A DNA stretch of 16,461 nucleotides from an uncultured Granulosicoccus sp. (lineage in GTDB: Bacteria; Pseudomonadota; Gammaproteobacteria; Granulosicoccales; Granulosicoccaceae), in contig CALLPU010000305.1 of assembly GCA_938016235.1 (NCBI GenBank), positions 1 to 16,461 on the forward strand. Reading direction: 5' to 3'. Under the pieces are notes generated by a model, which worked only from the letters and a program-made list of their open reading frames with translations, made no database searches and was not told where the DNA came from. The first letter of the stretch is position 1; every line of letters begins with the position of its first letter. Both the position numbers and the translations under genes were made by a program. Shown in pieces: positions 1 through 7,581 of this stretch.

Positions 1-148
1 CACGGGCAGCCGCCACCAGCAGTCTCAAGGCGCCGTAGAGATTGGATTTACCAGCACCATTGGCACCCGTCACAATGGTCAGGGCATTCATCGGCATCAC
101 GATGGAATGCAAGGATCGGTAGTTTTCGATGGCCAGTGTTCGAAGCAT
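1..148 (-). CDS. AAA/RecF-like ATPase, N-terminal fragment (runs off window)
   Basis: Reading the minus strand from an ATG at 148-146 gives about 49 residues beginning MLRTLAIENYRSLHS. They contain a clear Walker A P-loop, GANGAGKS, at about residues 32-39. A start of the form 'lxIxNYRSL' followed closely by the P-loop is typical of RecF/SMC-like 'predicted ATPases' of the AAA_21/COG4637 kind, which are cytoplasmic ATP-binding proteins often tied to DNA transactions or to toxin-like OLD functions. The rest of the gene, including Walker B, lies outside the window, so the exact family cannot be set. No good Shine-Dalgarno is visible; an AAGG lies about 14 bases upstream. The gene is divergent from the sugar dehydrogenase at 385 and probably not functionally linked to it. 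Confidence 0.8.
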   Translation of the reverse strand, partial: MLRTLAIENYRSLHSIVMPMNALTIVTGANGAGKSNLYGALRLLVAAAR

Positions 149-218
149 GAATTCAGGTGACCTTGCTCACATAGTTCTAGTAAGTTGCAGACGTATTCGA
201 TATTCTCCAACCTGGAAT

Positions 219-260
219 GACAATTGTCGACAACGCATATCATGCAGGGCTGCGCGCAGC
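219..260. repeat. Two perfect palindromes in a divergent intergenic region
   Basis: Between the ATPase start (148) and the dehydrogenase start (385) lie GACAATTGTC at 219-228 and GCTGCGCGCAGC at 249-260, both perfect dyads. They could be operator sites for either divergent gene, but nothing identifies a cognate regulator, and short palindromes also arise by chance. No convincing -35/-10 pair was found in this 236-base gap. Confidence 0.3.
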
Positions 261-384
261 TTCACACCAAAAGCCACGATCGGGATCGCTTCCGATTCGT
301 ACAGCCCACACCGACGACAACGTGCCATACCAACTGAACTACTCATAAAACCCACGGAGTTCAACACATTTAGAGGGGAATTAA

Positions 385-1623
385 ATGAAACACATCATGA
401 CGGCTGTTGCCGCCTGCACATTTCTATCAGGCACAGCACTGGCACAAACCAATCTCGAAAAACTCGGCGCATTCAAAGTTACCGGTACAACAGACCATAC
501 CTTCATCGACCAGAGTGAAGAAGCTGGAGCATCTATCCGTTCCGTTCTGGAAGGCATTAATCTGCCGGAAGGTTTCAAGATCGAGCTTTATGCTTTAGTA
601 CCAGATGCGCGTCACATGGCCATGGCGCCTCAGGGCACCGTCTTGTTTGTCGGTACCAAGAAATCCAAGGTGTGGGCTGTCATGGATCGGAACCGCGATC
701 GGGTTGCCGATGAAGTGAAGGACTTTGCACCGTCACTGGAATTTGACGTGCCTAATGGTGTGGCGTTTTCCAAAGACGGCTTTCTGTTTATCGCCGAACG
801 CAATCGCGTCATGATGTACCCGGCTGCCGAATTCTTCCATGAAAGCCCGGACGTTGTCGCCGTGCCGATTGTTCCACAAGGCACGCTGATCCCGGTTGAG
901 GAAGAGAGCTATAACCATACCGCACGCGTGGTCAAAGTGGGCCCGGACGACAAGCTCTACATATCACTGGGTCAACCATTCAACGTTGCTCCACCGGAAA
1001 AACTGGATCTCTATAACGAGACGGGCATAGGCGGCATCATCCGCATGGGCCGTGACGGGTCCGACAGAGAGGTCTACACCTACGGTGTTCGAAATTCGGT
1101 TGGGCACGACTTCCATCCGGAAACCGGTGAACTGTGGTGGACAGACAACCAGGTTGACGGCATGGGTGACGATATCCCACCGGGTGAAATCAATCGACAG
1201 ACAGAAGCCGGGCAGCACTTCGGTCATCCCTGGTACGGAGGTGGATCTGTACGCACTGCCGACTACGAAGGTCAGGAAGTGCCTGTTGACGTGGTTATGC
1301 CCGTGGTGGAAACCATCGCACACGCGGCTGATCTGGGCATGACGTTCTACACCGGGAAAATGTTTCCTGAGAAATACAAGAATGCCATATTCTCCGCGCA
1401 GCACGGCTCCTGGAATCGAACAGAACCGGTCGGAGCTCGCGTCATGGTTACCATGATCGATGAAGAAGGCAATGCGACCACCGAGCCCTTTGCAGAAGGC
1501 TGGATTGATGAGAATGGTGAATACGACGGCAGGCCTGTTGACGTCGCTCAGATGAAGGATGGCTCTCTGCTGGTCTCTGATGACTTCGCGAATGCGATCT
1601 ACCGTATTTCGTATTCAGAGTAA
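385..1623 (+). CDS. Secreted soluble PQQ-dependent sugar/sorbosone dehydrogenase family protein
   Basis: This 412-residue protein belongs to the six-bladed beta-propeller family of soluble glucose/sorbosone dehydrogenases (COG2133-like). Members oxidise aldoses or related aldehydes in the periplasm using PQQ and calcium. The first 20 residues form a Sec signal peptide (MKHIMTAVAACTF..., likely cleavage after ALA). Family landmarks are NHTARVVKV (about 178-186), YGVRNSVGHDFHPETGELWW (233-252), GQHFGHPWYGGG (276-287), AQHGSWNR (338-345) and GRPVDVAQMKDGSLLVSDD (382-400). The start is supported by a strong purine-rich site (GAGGGGAA) just before the ATG. A cytochrome c gene lies about 190 bases downstream on the same strand and is a reasonable electron acceptor. 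The actual substrate cannot be read from sequence, and some family members have no proven PQQ activity. Confidence 0.85.
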   Translation: MKHIMTAVAACTFLSGTALAQTNLEKLGAFKVTGTTDHTFIDQSEEAGASIRSVLEGINLPEGFKIELYALVPDARHMAMAPQGTVLFVGTKKSKVWAVMDRNRDRVADEVKDFAPSLEFDVPNGVAFSKDGFLFIAERNRVMMYPAAEFFHESPDVVAVPIVPQGTLIPVEEESYNHTARVVKVGPDDKLYISLGQPFNVAPPEKLDLYNETGIGGIIRMGRDGSDREVYTYGVRNSVGHDFHPETGELWWTDNQVDGMGDDIPPGEINRQTEAGQHFGHPWYGGGSVRTADYEGQEVPVDVVMPVVETIAHAADLGMTFYTGKMFPEKYKNAIFSAQHGSWNRTEPVGARVMVTMIDEEGNATTEPFAEGWIDENGEYDGRPVDVAQMKDGSLLVSDDFANAIYRISYSE

Positions 1624-1653
1624 CGTTAGCATTGCGTTAACGTTGTAACTTCG

Positions 1654-1692
1654 GGGCCGTTCATGCGACCACCACGGTTGCATGAACGGCCC
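1654..1692 (+). terminator. Strong hairpin after the dehydrogenase gene (possible terminator)
   Basis: A perfect 13-base inverted repeat, GGGCCGTTCATGC (1654-1666) and GCATGAACGGCCC (1680-1692), is extended inward by GACC/GGTT (one G-U pair) to a 17-pair stem with the loop ACCAC. It starts 31 bases after the stop codon. There is no T-run on either side, so it is not a classical intrinsic terminator. It may stop transcription weakly, protect the 3' end of the mRNA, or bind a protein. Confidence 0.45.
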
Positions 1693-1814
1693 GGTCAGTG
1701 TCAGTCACCACCGGCCTTTCGGCATCACCACGGCGGCCTTGTAAACGCCCGGCGACCCACTTCGCTAACGCTCTATCAGTTCCACATGAGCCGTCACATG
1801 AAAACAGCTATCTC

Positions 1815-2153
1815 ATGAACACATCGACAGTCATTGCCGCAACCTGTCTCCTATTCAGCTTCAGCCCTTTTACAGCAACGTTTGCAGCCGACCCCGTCAA
1901 TGGTCGTGCACTGTCGCGACAATGCACGGTATGTCACGGTAAGACCGGCGTAGCCAATGACCCCGAGGTGCCTAATCTGGCTGGCCAGTCTGCTTTTTAT
2001 CTGGAGAAAAGCATGAAAGATTATCGGTCGGGTGTTCGCGAGGATCGGCGCATGACACTCATGGCGGCCAACCTCACCGATGATCAGATCAAGGATATTG
2101 CTGCGTGGTATGCCTCATTCAAAATAGAAGTAACGGTTCCGGAACAAGAGTAG
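1815..2153 (+). CDS. Small secreted cytochrome c (class I, c553-like)
   Basis: This is a 112-residue monohaem c-type cytochrome exported to the periplasm. The ATG at 1815 is chosen because it begins a signal peptide (MNTSTVIAATCLLFSFSPFT..., likely cleavage after TFA). The frame stays open upstream to 1698, but that stretch looks non-coding. The haem attachment site is CTVCH at 37-41. The axial methionine is probably one of the Met residues in RRMTLMAANL (80 or 83). The segment VPNLAGQSAFYLEKSM is typical of small c553/c4-type domains. No clear ribosome site is visible. It follows the sugar dehydrogenase and likely takes electrons from it or from another periplasmic donor. It is related to the cytochrome at 13033-13335. 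Confidence 0.87.
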   Translation: MNTSTVIAATCLLFSFSPFTATFAADPVNGRALSRQCTVCHGKTGVANDPEVPNLAGQSAFYLEKSMKDYRSGVREDRRMTLMAANLTDDQIKDIAAWYASFKIEVTVPEQE

Positions 2154-2216
2154 GCTGCACCGAGCGCGAGTGTGAAAACACAACTCAGCGCAGCCCCGGC
2201 TCCGATTCGCCATCGG
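2153..2216. terminator. Two hairpins between convergent genes (possible bidirectional terminator)
   Basis: The 73-base gap between the convergent cytochrome and lipoprotein genes is almost filled by dyads. One is an imperfect long stem with outer arms GGCTGC (2153-2158) and GCAGCC (2190-2195) and an inner GTGTG/CACA stem around AAAA. The other is CCGAT (2202-2206) with ATCGG (2212-2216). Neither has a T-run, so this is a guess based on position and structure. Confidence 0.35.
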
Positions 2217-2226
2217 GCACGATAAC

Positions 2227-4689
2227 CTACTGATTATCTACTCCGATCTCCACGATAGACTTCAACGTAGTGAACGCATTTTCGTTGTACGTGAACACCC
2301 GATCAATATAGGTCTCCGGCAAACGCGCACCGACGCGTACACGCTCTTCATGAGCGATCAGCAAAATGGCTTCCTCGGTATCCACGCTTTCGTCGTGGCG
2401 AAGAATCAGGGGCAGCGTGATCTCGATCATTTCCACGCCCTGAACCTCGATCAGCTTCCAGCGGCTACTCAGCATCTGTGTATCAGCATCGTTGGGCTCA
2501 GACTCGCCCGGTTTTTCCGGCTGCAACAAATCCTCTCCGACTACATCGACAGCATCCTGAGAAAGCCCTGACCGTGCCAACAGTTCACGGCAGTATTCCT
2601 TATCCAGCTGGCCGGGTACAAGGTCAGACTGCAAGGGCAAGCCGTTCTCGTCCACAACACGCTGATCGGCTTCGTTAAATCCCTGCTCATCAAACCCGTT
2701 GTCCAGTACGTACTGACACTGCTCAACCTCATCATACTCTGCCGGATAAATACCCGTTTCCGGACCAAACTCGACATCGTAGTCTTCTTCCCTGTCAACC
2801 AGATCGTAATTCTCTTCCTTGTCGACAGGCATGAATGGTTGTGCAGCCGGATGGTATGACGTCTGTGCCCAATGAACTTCACCGGTTGTTGGCAACGATC
2901 CATCATCCTGAGGCTGCGCCGTCAACTTCATCAGCGTCTCCTGACCAAATCCAGCTGTACGAGCTACCAGGCTGGTACCCACCAGACTCAGCTCCCTTAC
3001 TTCACTCAATGAGCTCAAGTCATAAGACTGCCCATCATCACCGTACACAGCAACCACATTACAATTACCCATGGCATCCGCGCATTGTTCCTGATCCGTA
3101 TCGGAGTACGGCGGGTGATCAAACATGACATAGGGGTGATACGTCTGTCGCACGCTGATCTTGTGAGTCAGAGCACCGGCCGAGAAATGCTCAGTCGTGT
3201 CGACAATATCGAACCACACAGGATCCGCACCGTCTTCGAGCAAATGATGTATGACCTTGTGTCCATCCAGTGCCTGCGTCGCCGCTTTCAACTCCATGGT
3301 GCCCTGGTCATTCGATACAACAGCAGATCCATCATCAGCAAACTCGATCTGCCCCTCAGGACCTTCCGACGCTACCTTGATCCACTGACCATCAACCAGT
3401 GCGTAATCTGCGTAGCCCAGATCCTGCTCACGATTCAACGCGGTCCAGCCACCGCTTCCGGGTTCGTAGTGATACTGCTCAGACACGATCGACTGGCTAT
3501 CTGCACTGAGCTGCACCTTGCCGTAAAGCGCTTCACAGATCGGCATCGGATAGCCATTGACCAACTTTACATCCTGAGAGCCATCAACACTGTCTGCCAA
3601 AGGCTCCGCTGTCTGGTCAACATCAACATTGACATCCACGTCTTCCGGATAAATACCTGCTTCATCAAAAAAGCAATCAAATTCCATCCAGTAAATTCCG
3701 TCGCTCAACAACTGCTTCAAGTCTGATTCAACCAGCGTCGCAGGCCCCTTCGCCGCTTCGATCCTGTCTTCAACGTTATCTGCAGCATCAGCGGGACGCA
3801 GCGACTCGGCCAGCGCCTGCGGGTCAAACCTCTCGACGTCCTCTTCACCGAATTGTTCAGTGCCAGGCATAGTGTCGGATGCATTAACGATTTCAGCAAC
3901 CTGTCGGGCAATCTGTGGCAGAAGATCTCGCACCTCGCTTCGTACGATGTCCCGGATTGCACGTTGGGTGTTGGCGTCCCCGGCCACATCAACACCTTTC
4001 GACACCGCAGCCGTCTCCACTTGTGTCTCGATATCTTTCATCAGACTGGCCACCACACGCGCCGTGTCATGCAAATATTGAAACCGCTCGGATTGTCCAG
4101 CAGCGCCATCAGTGGCCTTGGACGCTGCAACATAATCGACAAACAGGCTGACGTCCGTTTCATCGATGCCCAGGATATTCTTGACCGCCTTCTCTGCATC
4201 CTCTACATCCAGTGCAGGGTTTGCCCGAAGTTCCTGATGCACAAGTGTGGTAATGGGGCTCAGGAATTCCGGCTTGTCAGCCGGCGCTATGAATACAAGT
4301 GCCTGACCGACGGCTTCGCCAGTATCCTCATCGATAGCTTCAGCCGGAATCGCCGCAACGATAGGCTTGCTTTCGGCGCCTGCTGGTATTTCCAGATCGT
4401 AGACACCCCCTTCGCCACTGACAGCAGAGGGTTCATCAGCATCACAGCTGTCATTCTCGTTAAGATCAACGCACACCGTGGCACCGTTGATGTAGCCATC
4501 GGCCACACGCCCGGATACTGACGAGGCAGCCGCAACTTCACCCGCTCCACCACCGGTACCATTGGCAGCGCCTGTTAGCGGTTCCTGTGCACTCCCCTGC
4601 GTGCCGACGCTGCTGCCCTCACCACACGCGATCAGCACCATGGAAAGTGCCAGCGGCGAAGAGCGTTGTAAGAGTTTTTTCAAAGACAT
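2227..4689 (-). CDS. Large acidic lipoprotein with Ca-binding-like loop, function unknown
   Basis: I do not recognise a characterised family for this 820-residue protein. The N-terminus is a lipoprotein signal peptide with lipobox LIAC and lipidated Cys22 (+2 is Gly, so an outer-membrane destination is likely), followed by a Gly/Ser/Ala-rich linker to about residue 58. Residues 58-100 carry SGRVADGYINGATVCVDLN and then DLNENDSCDADEP (75-87). This resembles modules of marine gammaproteobacterial surface proteins with an EF-hand-like Asp/Asn loop. A helical region, including FLSPITTLVHQE (142-153), follows to about 330, then a Trp/Tyr/Asp-rich beta-type region to the end. Cysteines after the lipobox number eight (73, 82, 339, 385, 536, 543, 658, 700) and fall in pairs, suggesting four disulfides. 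GIYP recurs at 345 and 646. GGAG lies 8 bases before the ATG. The protein is strongly acidic. Its neighbours give no functional clue. Confidence 0.8.
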   Translation of the reverse strand: MSLKKLLQRSSPLALSMVLIACGEGSSVGTQGSAQEPLTGAANGTGGGAGEVAAASSVSGRVADGYINGATVCVDLNENDSCDADEPSAVSGEGGVYDLEIPAGAESKPIVAAIPAEAIDEDTGEAVGQALVFIAPADKPEFLSPITTLVHQELRANPALDVEDAEKAVKNILGIDETDVSLFVDYVAASKATDGAAGQSERFQYLHDTARVVASLMKDIETQVETAAVSKGVDVAGDANTQRAIRDIVRSEVRDLLPQIARQVAEIVNASDTMPGTEQFGEEDVERFDPQALAESLRPADAADNVEDRIEAAKGPATLVESDLKQLLSDGIYWMEFDCFFDEAGIYPEDVDVNVDVDQTAEPLADSVDGSQDVKLVNGYPMPICEALYGKVQLSADSQSIVSEQYHYEPGSGGWTALNREQDLGYADYALVDGQWIKVASEGPEGQIEFADDGSAVVSNDQGTMELKAATQALDGHKVIHHLLEDGADPVWFDIVDTTEHFSAGALTHKISVRQTYHPYVMFDHPPYSDTDQEQCADAMGNCNVVAVYGDDGQSYDLSSLSEVRELSLVGTSLVARTAGFGQETLMKLTAQPQDDGSLPTTGEVHWAQTSYHPAAQPFMPVDKEENYDLVDREEDYDVEFGPETGIYPAEYDEVEQCQYVLDNGFDEQGFNEADQRVVDENGLPLQSDLVPGQLDKEYCRELLARSGLSQDAVDVVGEDLLQPEKPGESEPNDADTQMLSSRWKLIEVQGVEMIEITLPLILRHDESVDTEEAILLIAHEERVRVGARLPETYIDRVFTYNENAFTTLKSIVEIGVDNQ

Positions 4690-5029
4690 CTTCTTGCTCC
4701 GTTGTTTCGATTCCGATACGACGACAACGAGAACAACACTCGACTACAAGCTGGAGAAGAAAACGCTAAATCCATACAACCAGTCAACGTAAGAGACTCT
4801 TTGCCGATCACCTCATCCATCGACACAAGCCAGATTTTCTTAAACTAACCCGTTGCATCAAACCACCGCAGCATTGCGTTGAACAAGGCTGCAGGATCAA
4901 CTGGCAACTAATTGAATATTCGACGAATTTAGGATCACCAAGAAACATGGAAGCGACACAGAACACCCTGGCTCAACAATACAAGCCCCGGTAATTAGTG
5001 TACTAGTGGGTCGTGCGGTTAAGTTACGA
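4690..5029. other. Gene-free stretch between ccoS and the large lipoprotein gene
   Basis: About 340 bases lie between the end of the oxidase operon (ccoS stop at 5030-5032) and the start of the lipoprotein gene; both genes are on the minus strand. It should contain the lipoprotein promoter and leader, but no convincing -35/-10 pair could be assigned. The lipoprotein ribosome site (GGAG) is at its low end. A weak dyad GTTA/TAAC at 5018-5034 overlaps the ccoS stop; no T-run follows it. No credible small gene was seen on either strand. Confidence 0.6.
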
Positions 5030-5215
5030 CTAACGCTTATCAGACTCTTCGGCTGTCGACTCAGCGTCGACTATGGGAAAGTCTTCGTTGATCAGGATGC
5101 GCTCCGCAGCGCCATCCAGATCCTCGTATTGCTCGCTGCGCAGCGACCATAGAAAAGCCAGCAATGCCACGATGGCTAACGCCAGGGATACCGGAACCAG
5201 AAACAGATAGCTCAC
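5030..5215 (-). CDS. ccoS: cbb3-type oxidase assembly protein CcoS
   Basis: This 61-residue single-span membrane protein matches CcoS, needed for cofactor (haem/copper) insertion into cbb3 oxidase. One transmembrane helix (about 3-24, LFLVPVSLALAIVALLAFLW) is followed by the family signature SLRSEQYEDLDGAAERIL, comparable to the usual 'W.v.s.Q[FY]dDL.g.a.rIL' pattern. The open frame extends upstream to 5311, but the GTG at 5215-5213 is preferred. It has GAGG 8 bases upstream, gives the normal CcoS length, and places the gene 10 bases after the ccoI stop. It is the last gene of the operon. The tail is acidic (AESTAEESDKR), as is common in the family. Confidence 0.93.
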   Translation of the reverse strand: MSYLFLVPVSLALAIVALLAFLWSLRSEQYEDLDGAAERILINEDFPIVDAESTAEESDKR

Positions 5216-5225
5216 CTCGACGACC

Positions 5226-7580
5226 TCACGCTGTATACGGCCCGGATACAGCAGGCATCGGATTGCGAGAGTTTTGTTCTTCGCGCGACACCTGTGCCCT
5301 ATCCAATGCACCCCGGATCCGTGCTAACCGCAAGGAATTGGCAACAACCAGCGCAGACGACATCGACATGGCAAGTGCCGCCACCAGTGGGGTCACATAC
5401 CCTGCCATAGCCAAGGGTAGTGCAATGACGTTGTAGCCCACAGCAAAGCCCAGGTTCTGTTTCATGATACGTCTGGAACGCCTGGCAATCGCTATGGCTT
5501 CGGGTATAGCCGTCAGCCGATCTGCCAGCAGTATGAAATCACCAATACGTCGCGTCATGTTAGCCGCTGTTCCCGGCACGATAGACACGGTGGCAGCCGT
5601 TAACGCAGGACTGTCGTTAACACCATCTCCTATCATAACCACCGCGTTGTTCTTCAGCAATCTGGACCTTATATCAGACACCTTGTCCCACGGCTTGATG
5701 GCAGATTGATAATCGTTTACTCCCAGTGTTTCGGCAACGGATGTCACCACACTCTGTTGATCGCCAGACACGATCGACACGGAGATATTCAACGCCTTCA
5801 TCTGTTGCACACAAGACACTGCATCTTGTCGCAGTGAGTCGTCAAACGCGAATCGGGCCAGAAACTGACCATCGCGTGAAAGCACAGAAGTCGGCTGAGG
5901 GGTATGAGATTCATCATCCAATTGCAAAGGTGCCGCCTGTGCTCTGTTGTGATGGATTTGACTCGATTGATGCTGGTTTAACGCCCAGGCTTCACTACCA
6001 AGACGATATACCACCCCATCATGCACCGCCTCAATACCTGCTCCCGGTACTGGCCTTAACGCTTCCGGGCGAAATTCAGCTTTAGCCGATGCAGGCGGTG
6101 CAACCGAATCGCTGGATAGTGTTGCATTGGCTATTGCTCTCGCATAAGGGTGATCAGATGCGTGACTCAGCGATTGCGCCAGATGAAACGCTTGCTCATC
6201 AAATGCGCTGGCCTGTGTATTGAGTGAGGCTTGGGATGTGGTGAGTGTTCCGGTTTTATCAAACACAGCAGCATCAACCAGCGCTAGCTGCTCAAGCGCC
6301 TGGCCGTTCTTCATGAGTACGCCTCGCTTTAACAGCTGCTGCCCAGCGATAACTCGCGCAATAGGCACAGCCAGCCCCAGAGCACACGGGCACGTAATGA
6401 TCAGTATGGCTACTCCCACAGTCACTGATTGATACCAGTCCTGGGTTGCCCACAGCCAGCCCAGGAACCCCACCAAGGCAGCCAGATGCACAAACGGTGT
6501 GTAGTAAGCAACCACGCTATCAGCCAACTGATGATACTGACCTTTTTCATGATCAGCTTGCGACATTTCCTGTTCGATCCTTGACAGGTAAGACCCCTGC
6601 ACATCGTCTATGGCTTCCACCAGCAATGGGCCATCGATATTCATGCAGCCTGAATACAACTGTGCTCCCCGGTCCACATCAATCGGCACACTTTCACCGG
6701 TCACAATAGACATATCAATAGCGGATGTGCCGTTAATCACTCGACAATCCAGCGGTATGCGTGTACCGGCGTCTACGCGTAGCTGGTCGCCTGGCATGAC
6801 GTCTTCTATGGATCTGGCGACGGTGATTCCATCCTGCGGCAACACGACATTTGCCACCATCGGCTGCATCTGCTTCAGAGCACCCATGGCATCTCTGGCT
6901 CGCACTCTCATGCGAGTATCCAGTGTTCGGCCTATCAGTAGAAAGAACACCAGCATGATCGCCGCATCGAAATACACCTGATGCCCACCCGCGAACGTGT
7001 CATAGATACTGAGTAGCGTGGTCAGTACGATTCCCACACAGATAGGCACATCCATGTTGGTGGTTCCATGGCGCAATGCACGCCACGCCGACGTAAAAAA
7101 TAGCCGGCTGGAAAATACCAACGCCGGGATGGTTATGATGGCCGACAGCAGATGGAACAGATGCCGCGTTTTATCATCAGCGCCCGACCATACAGACCAC
7201 GAGAGCATCATGACGTTGCCGGCAGCAAAACCGGCAACAGCCAGTGCGCGCACCTGTTTCGACAATTCATCATCGCCGGTATCGTCCGGATCCAACTCGG
7301 CAAGCCGCGCACTGAACCCCGTCTTTTTCAGAATGTCTGTCAGTGGTGGGGGTTCAGACCCGCTATCCCATCGCACGCGCACACGGCGCGCTGTGAGATT
7401 AACGCGTGCCATGGACACACCGCTGGTTGCCATCAAGGCGCCTTCTATTTTCTGTATGCAACCGGCGCAGCGTATGTCGGGCACAGACAATACCACTTCA
7501 AGCTCAGCCGACCCCACGGGTTTGGCAGCCAGTCGAATAGCCTCGATATCATCAGCGCTGATGTGCTCCGACGTGTTCAC
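5226..7580 (-). CDS. ccoI: Copper-exporting P1B-type ATPase CcoI/FixI for cbb3 oxidase maturation
   Basis: This 784-residue copper-translocating P-type ATPase supplies copper for the CuB centre of CcoN. It has one N-terminal HMA domain with CAGC (38-41), eight expected membrane helices, TGES (294-297) in the actuator domain, the metal-site CPC (397-399), the phosphorylated Asp in DKTGTLT (D441), the HP dipeptide (477-478), GDGVND (651-656) and a C-terminal MSMSSALVVANSLRL (738-752). The GTG at 7580 is preferred over the open frame to 7670 because it lies one base after the stop of the upstream gene and precedes the homologous region. It lacks the extra Cys-rich N-terminal domain common in gammaproteobacterial CcoI, looking instead like alphaproteobacterial FixI. 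A polar His/Gln-rich stretch (about 535-563) interrupts the nucleotide-binding domain. Confidence 0.95.
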   Translation of the reverse strand: MNTSEHISADDIEAIRLAAKPVGSAELEVVLSVPDIRCAGCIQKIEGALMATSGVSMARVNLTARRVRVRWDSGSEPPPLTDILKKTGFSARLAELDPDDTGDDELSKQVRALAVAGFAAGNVMMLSWSVWSGADDKTRHLFHLLSAIITIPALVFSSRLFFTSAWRALRHGTTNMDVPICVGIVLTTLLSIYDTFAGGHQVYFDAAIMLVFFLLIGRTLDTRMRVRARDAMGALKQMQPMVANVVLPQDGITVARSIEDVMPGDQLRVDAGTRIPLDCRVINGTSAIDMSIVTGESVPIDVDRGAQLYSGCMNIDGPLLVEAIDDVQGSYLSRIEQEMSQADHEKGQYHQLADSVVAYYTPFVHLAALVGFLGWLWATQDWYQSVTVGVAILIITCPCALGLAVPIARVIAGQQLLKRGVLMKNGQALEQLALVDAAVFDKTGTLTTSQASLNTQASAFDEQAFHLAQSLSHASDHPYARAIANATLSSDSVAPPASAKAEFRPEALRPVPGAGIEAVHDGVVYRLGSEAWALNQHQSSQIHHNRAQAAPLQLDDESHTPQPTSVLSRDGQFLARFAFDDSLRQDAVSCVQQMKALNISVSIVSGDQQSVVTSVAETLGVNDYQSAIKPWDKVSDIRSRLLKNNAVVMIGDGVNDSPALTAATVSIVPGTAANMTRRIGDFILLADRLTAIPEAIAIARRSRRIMKQNLGFAVGYNVIALPLAMAGYVTPLVAALAMSMSSALVVANSLRLARIRGALDRAQVSREEQNSRNPMPAVSGPYTA

Positions 7581-7581
7581 G

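Noticed and set aside
129..518. Open frame of 129 codons overlapping the start of the dehydrogenase gene
   Set aside because: It runs through the intergenic region into the dehydrogenase signal peptide in another frame, has no ribosome site, and gives an Arg/Ser/His-rich product unlike a real protein.
1698..1814. N-terminal extension of the first cytochrome c
   Set aside because: The extension is Pro/Arg/His-rich and would bury the signal peptide. The ATG at 1815 gives a normal exported cytochrome.
3085..4521. Long open frames (213 and 222 codons) on the plus strand within the lipoprotein gene
   Set aside because: They lie antisense to a gene with a clear lipoprotein signal and ribosome site. 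Their products are low-complexity mixtures of Arg, His and Cys with no domain, as expected for shadow frames.
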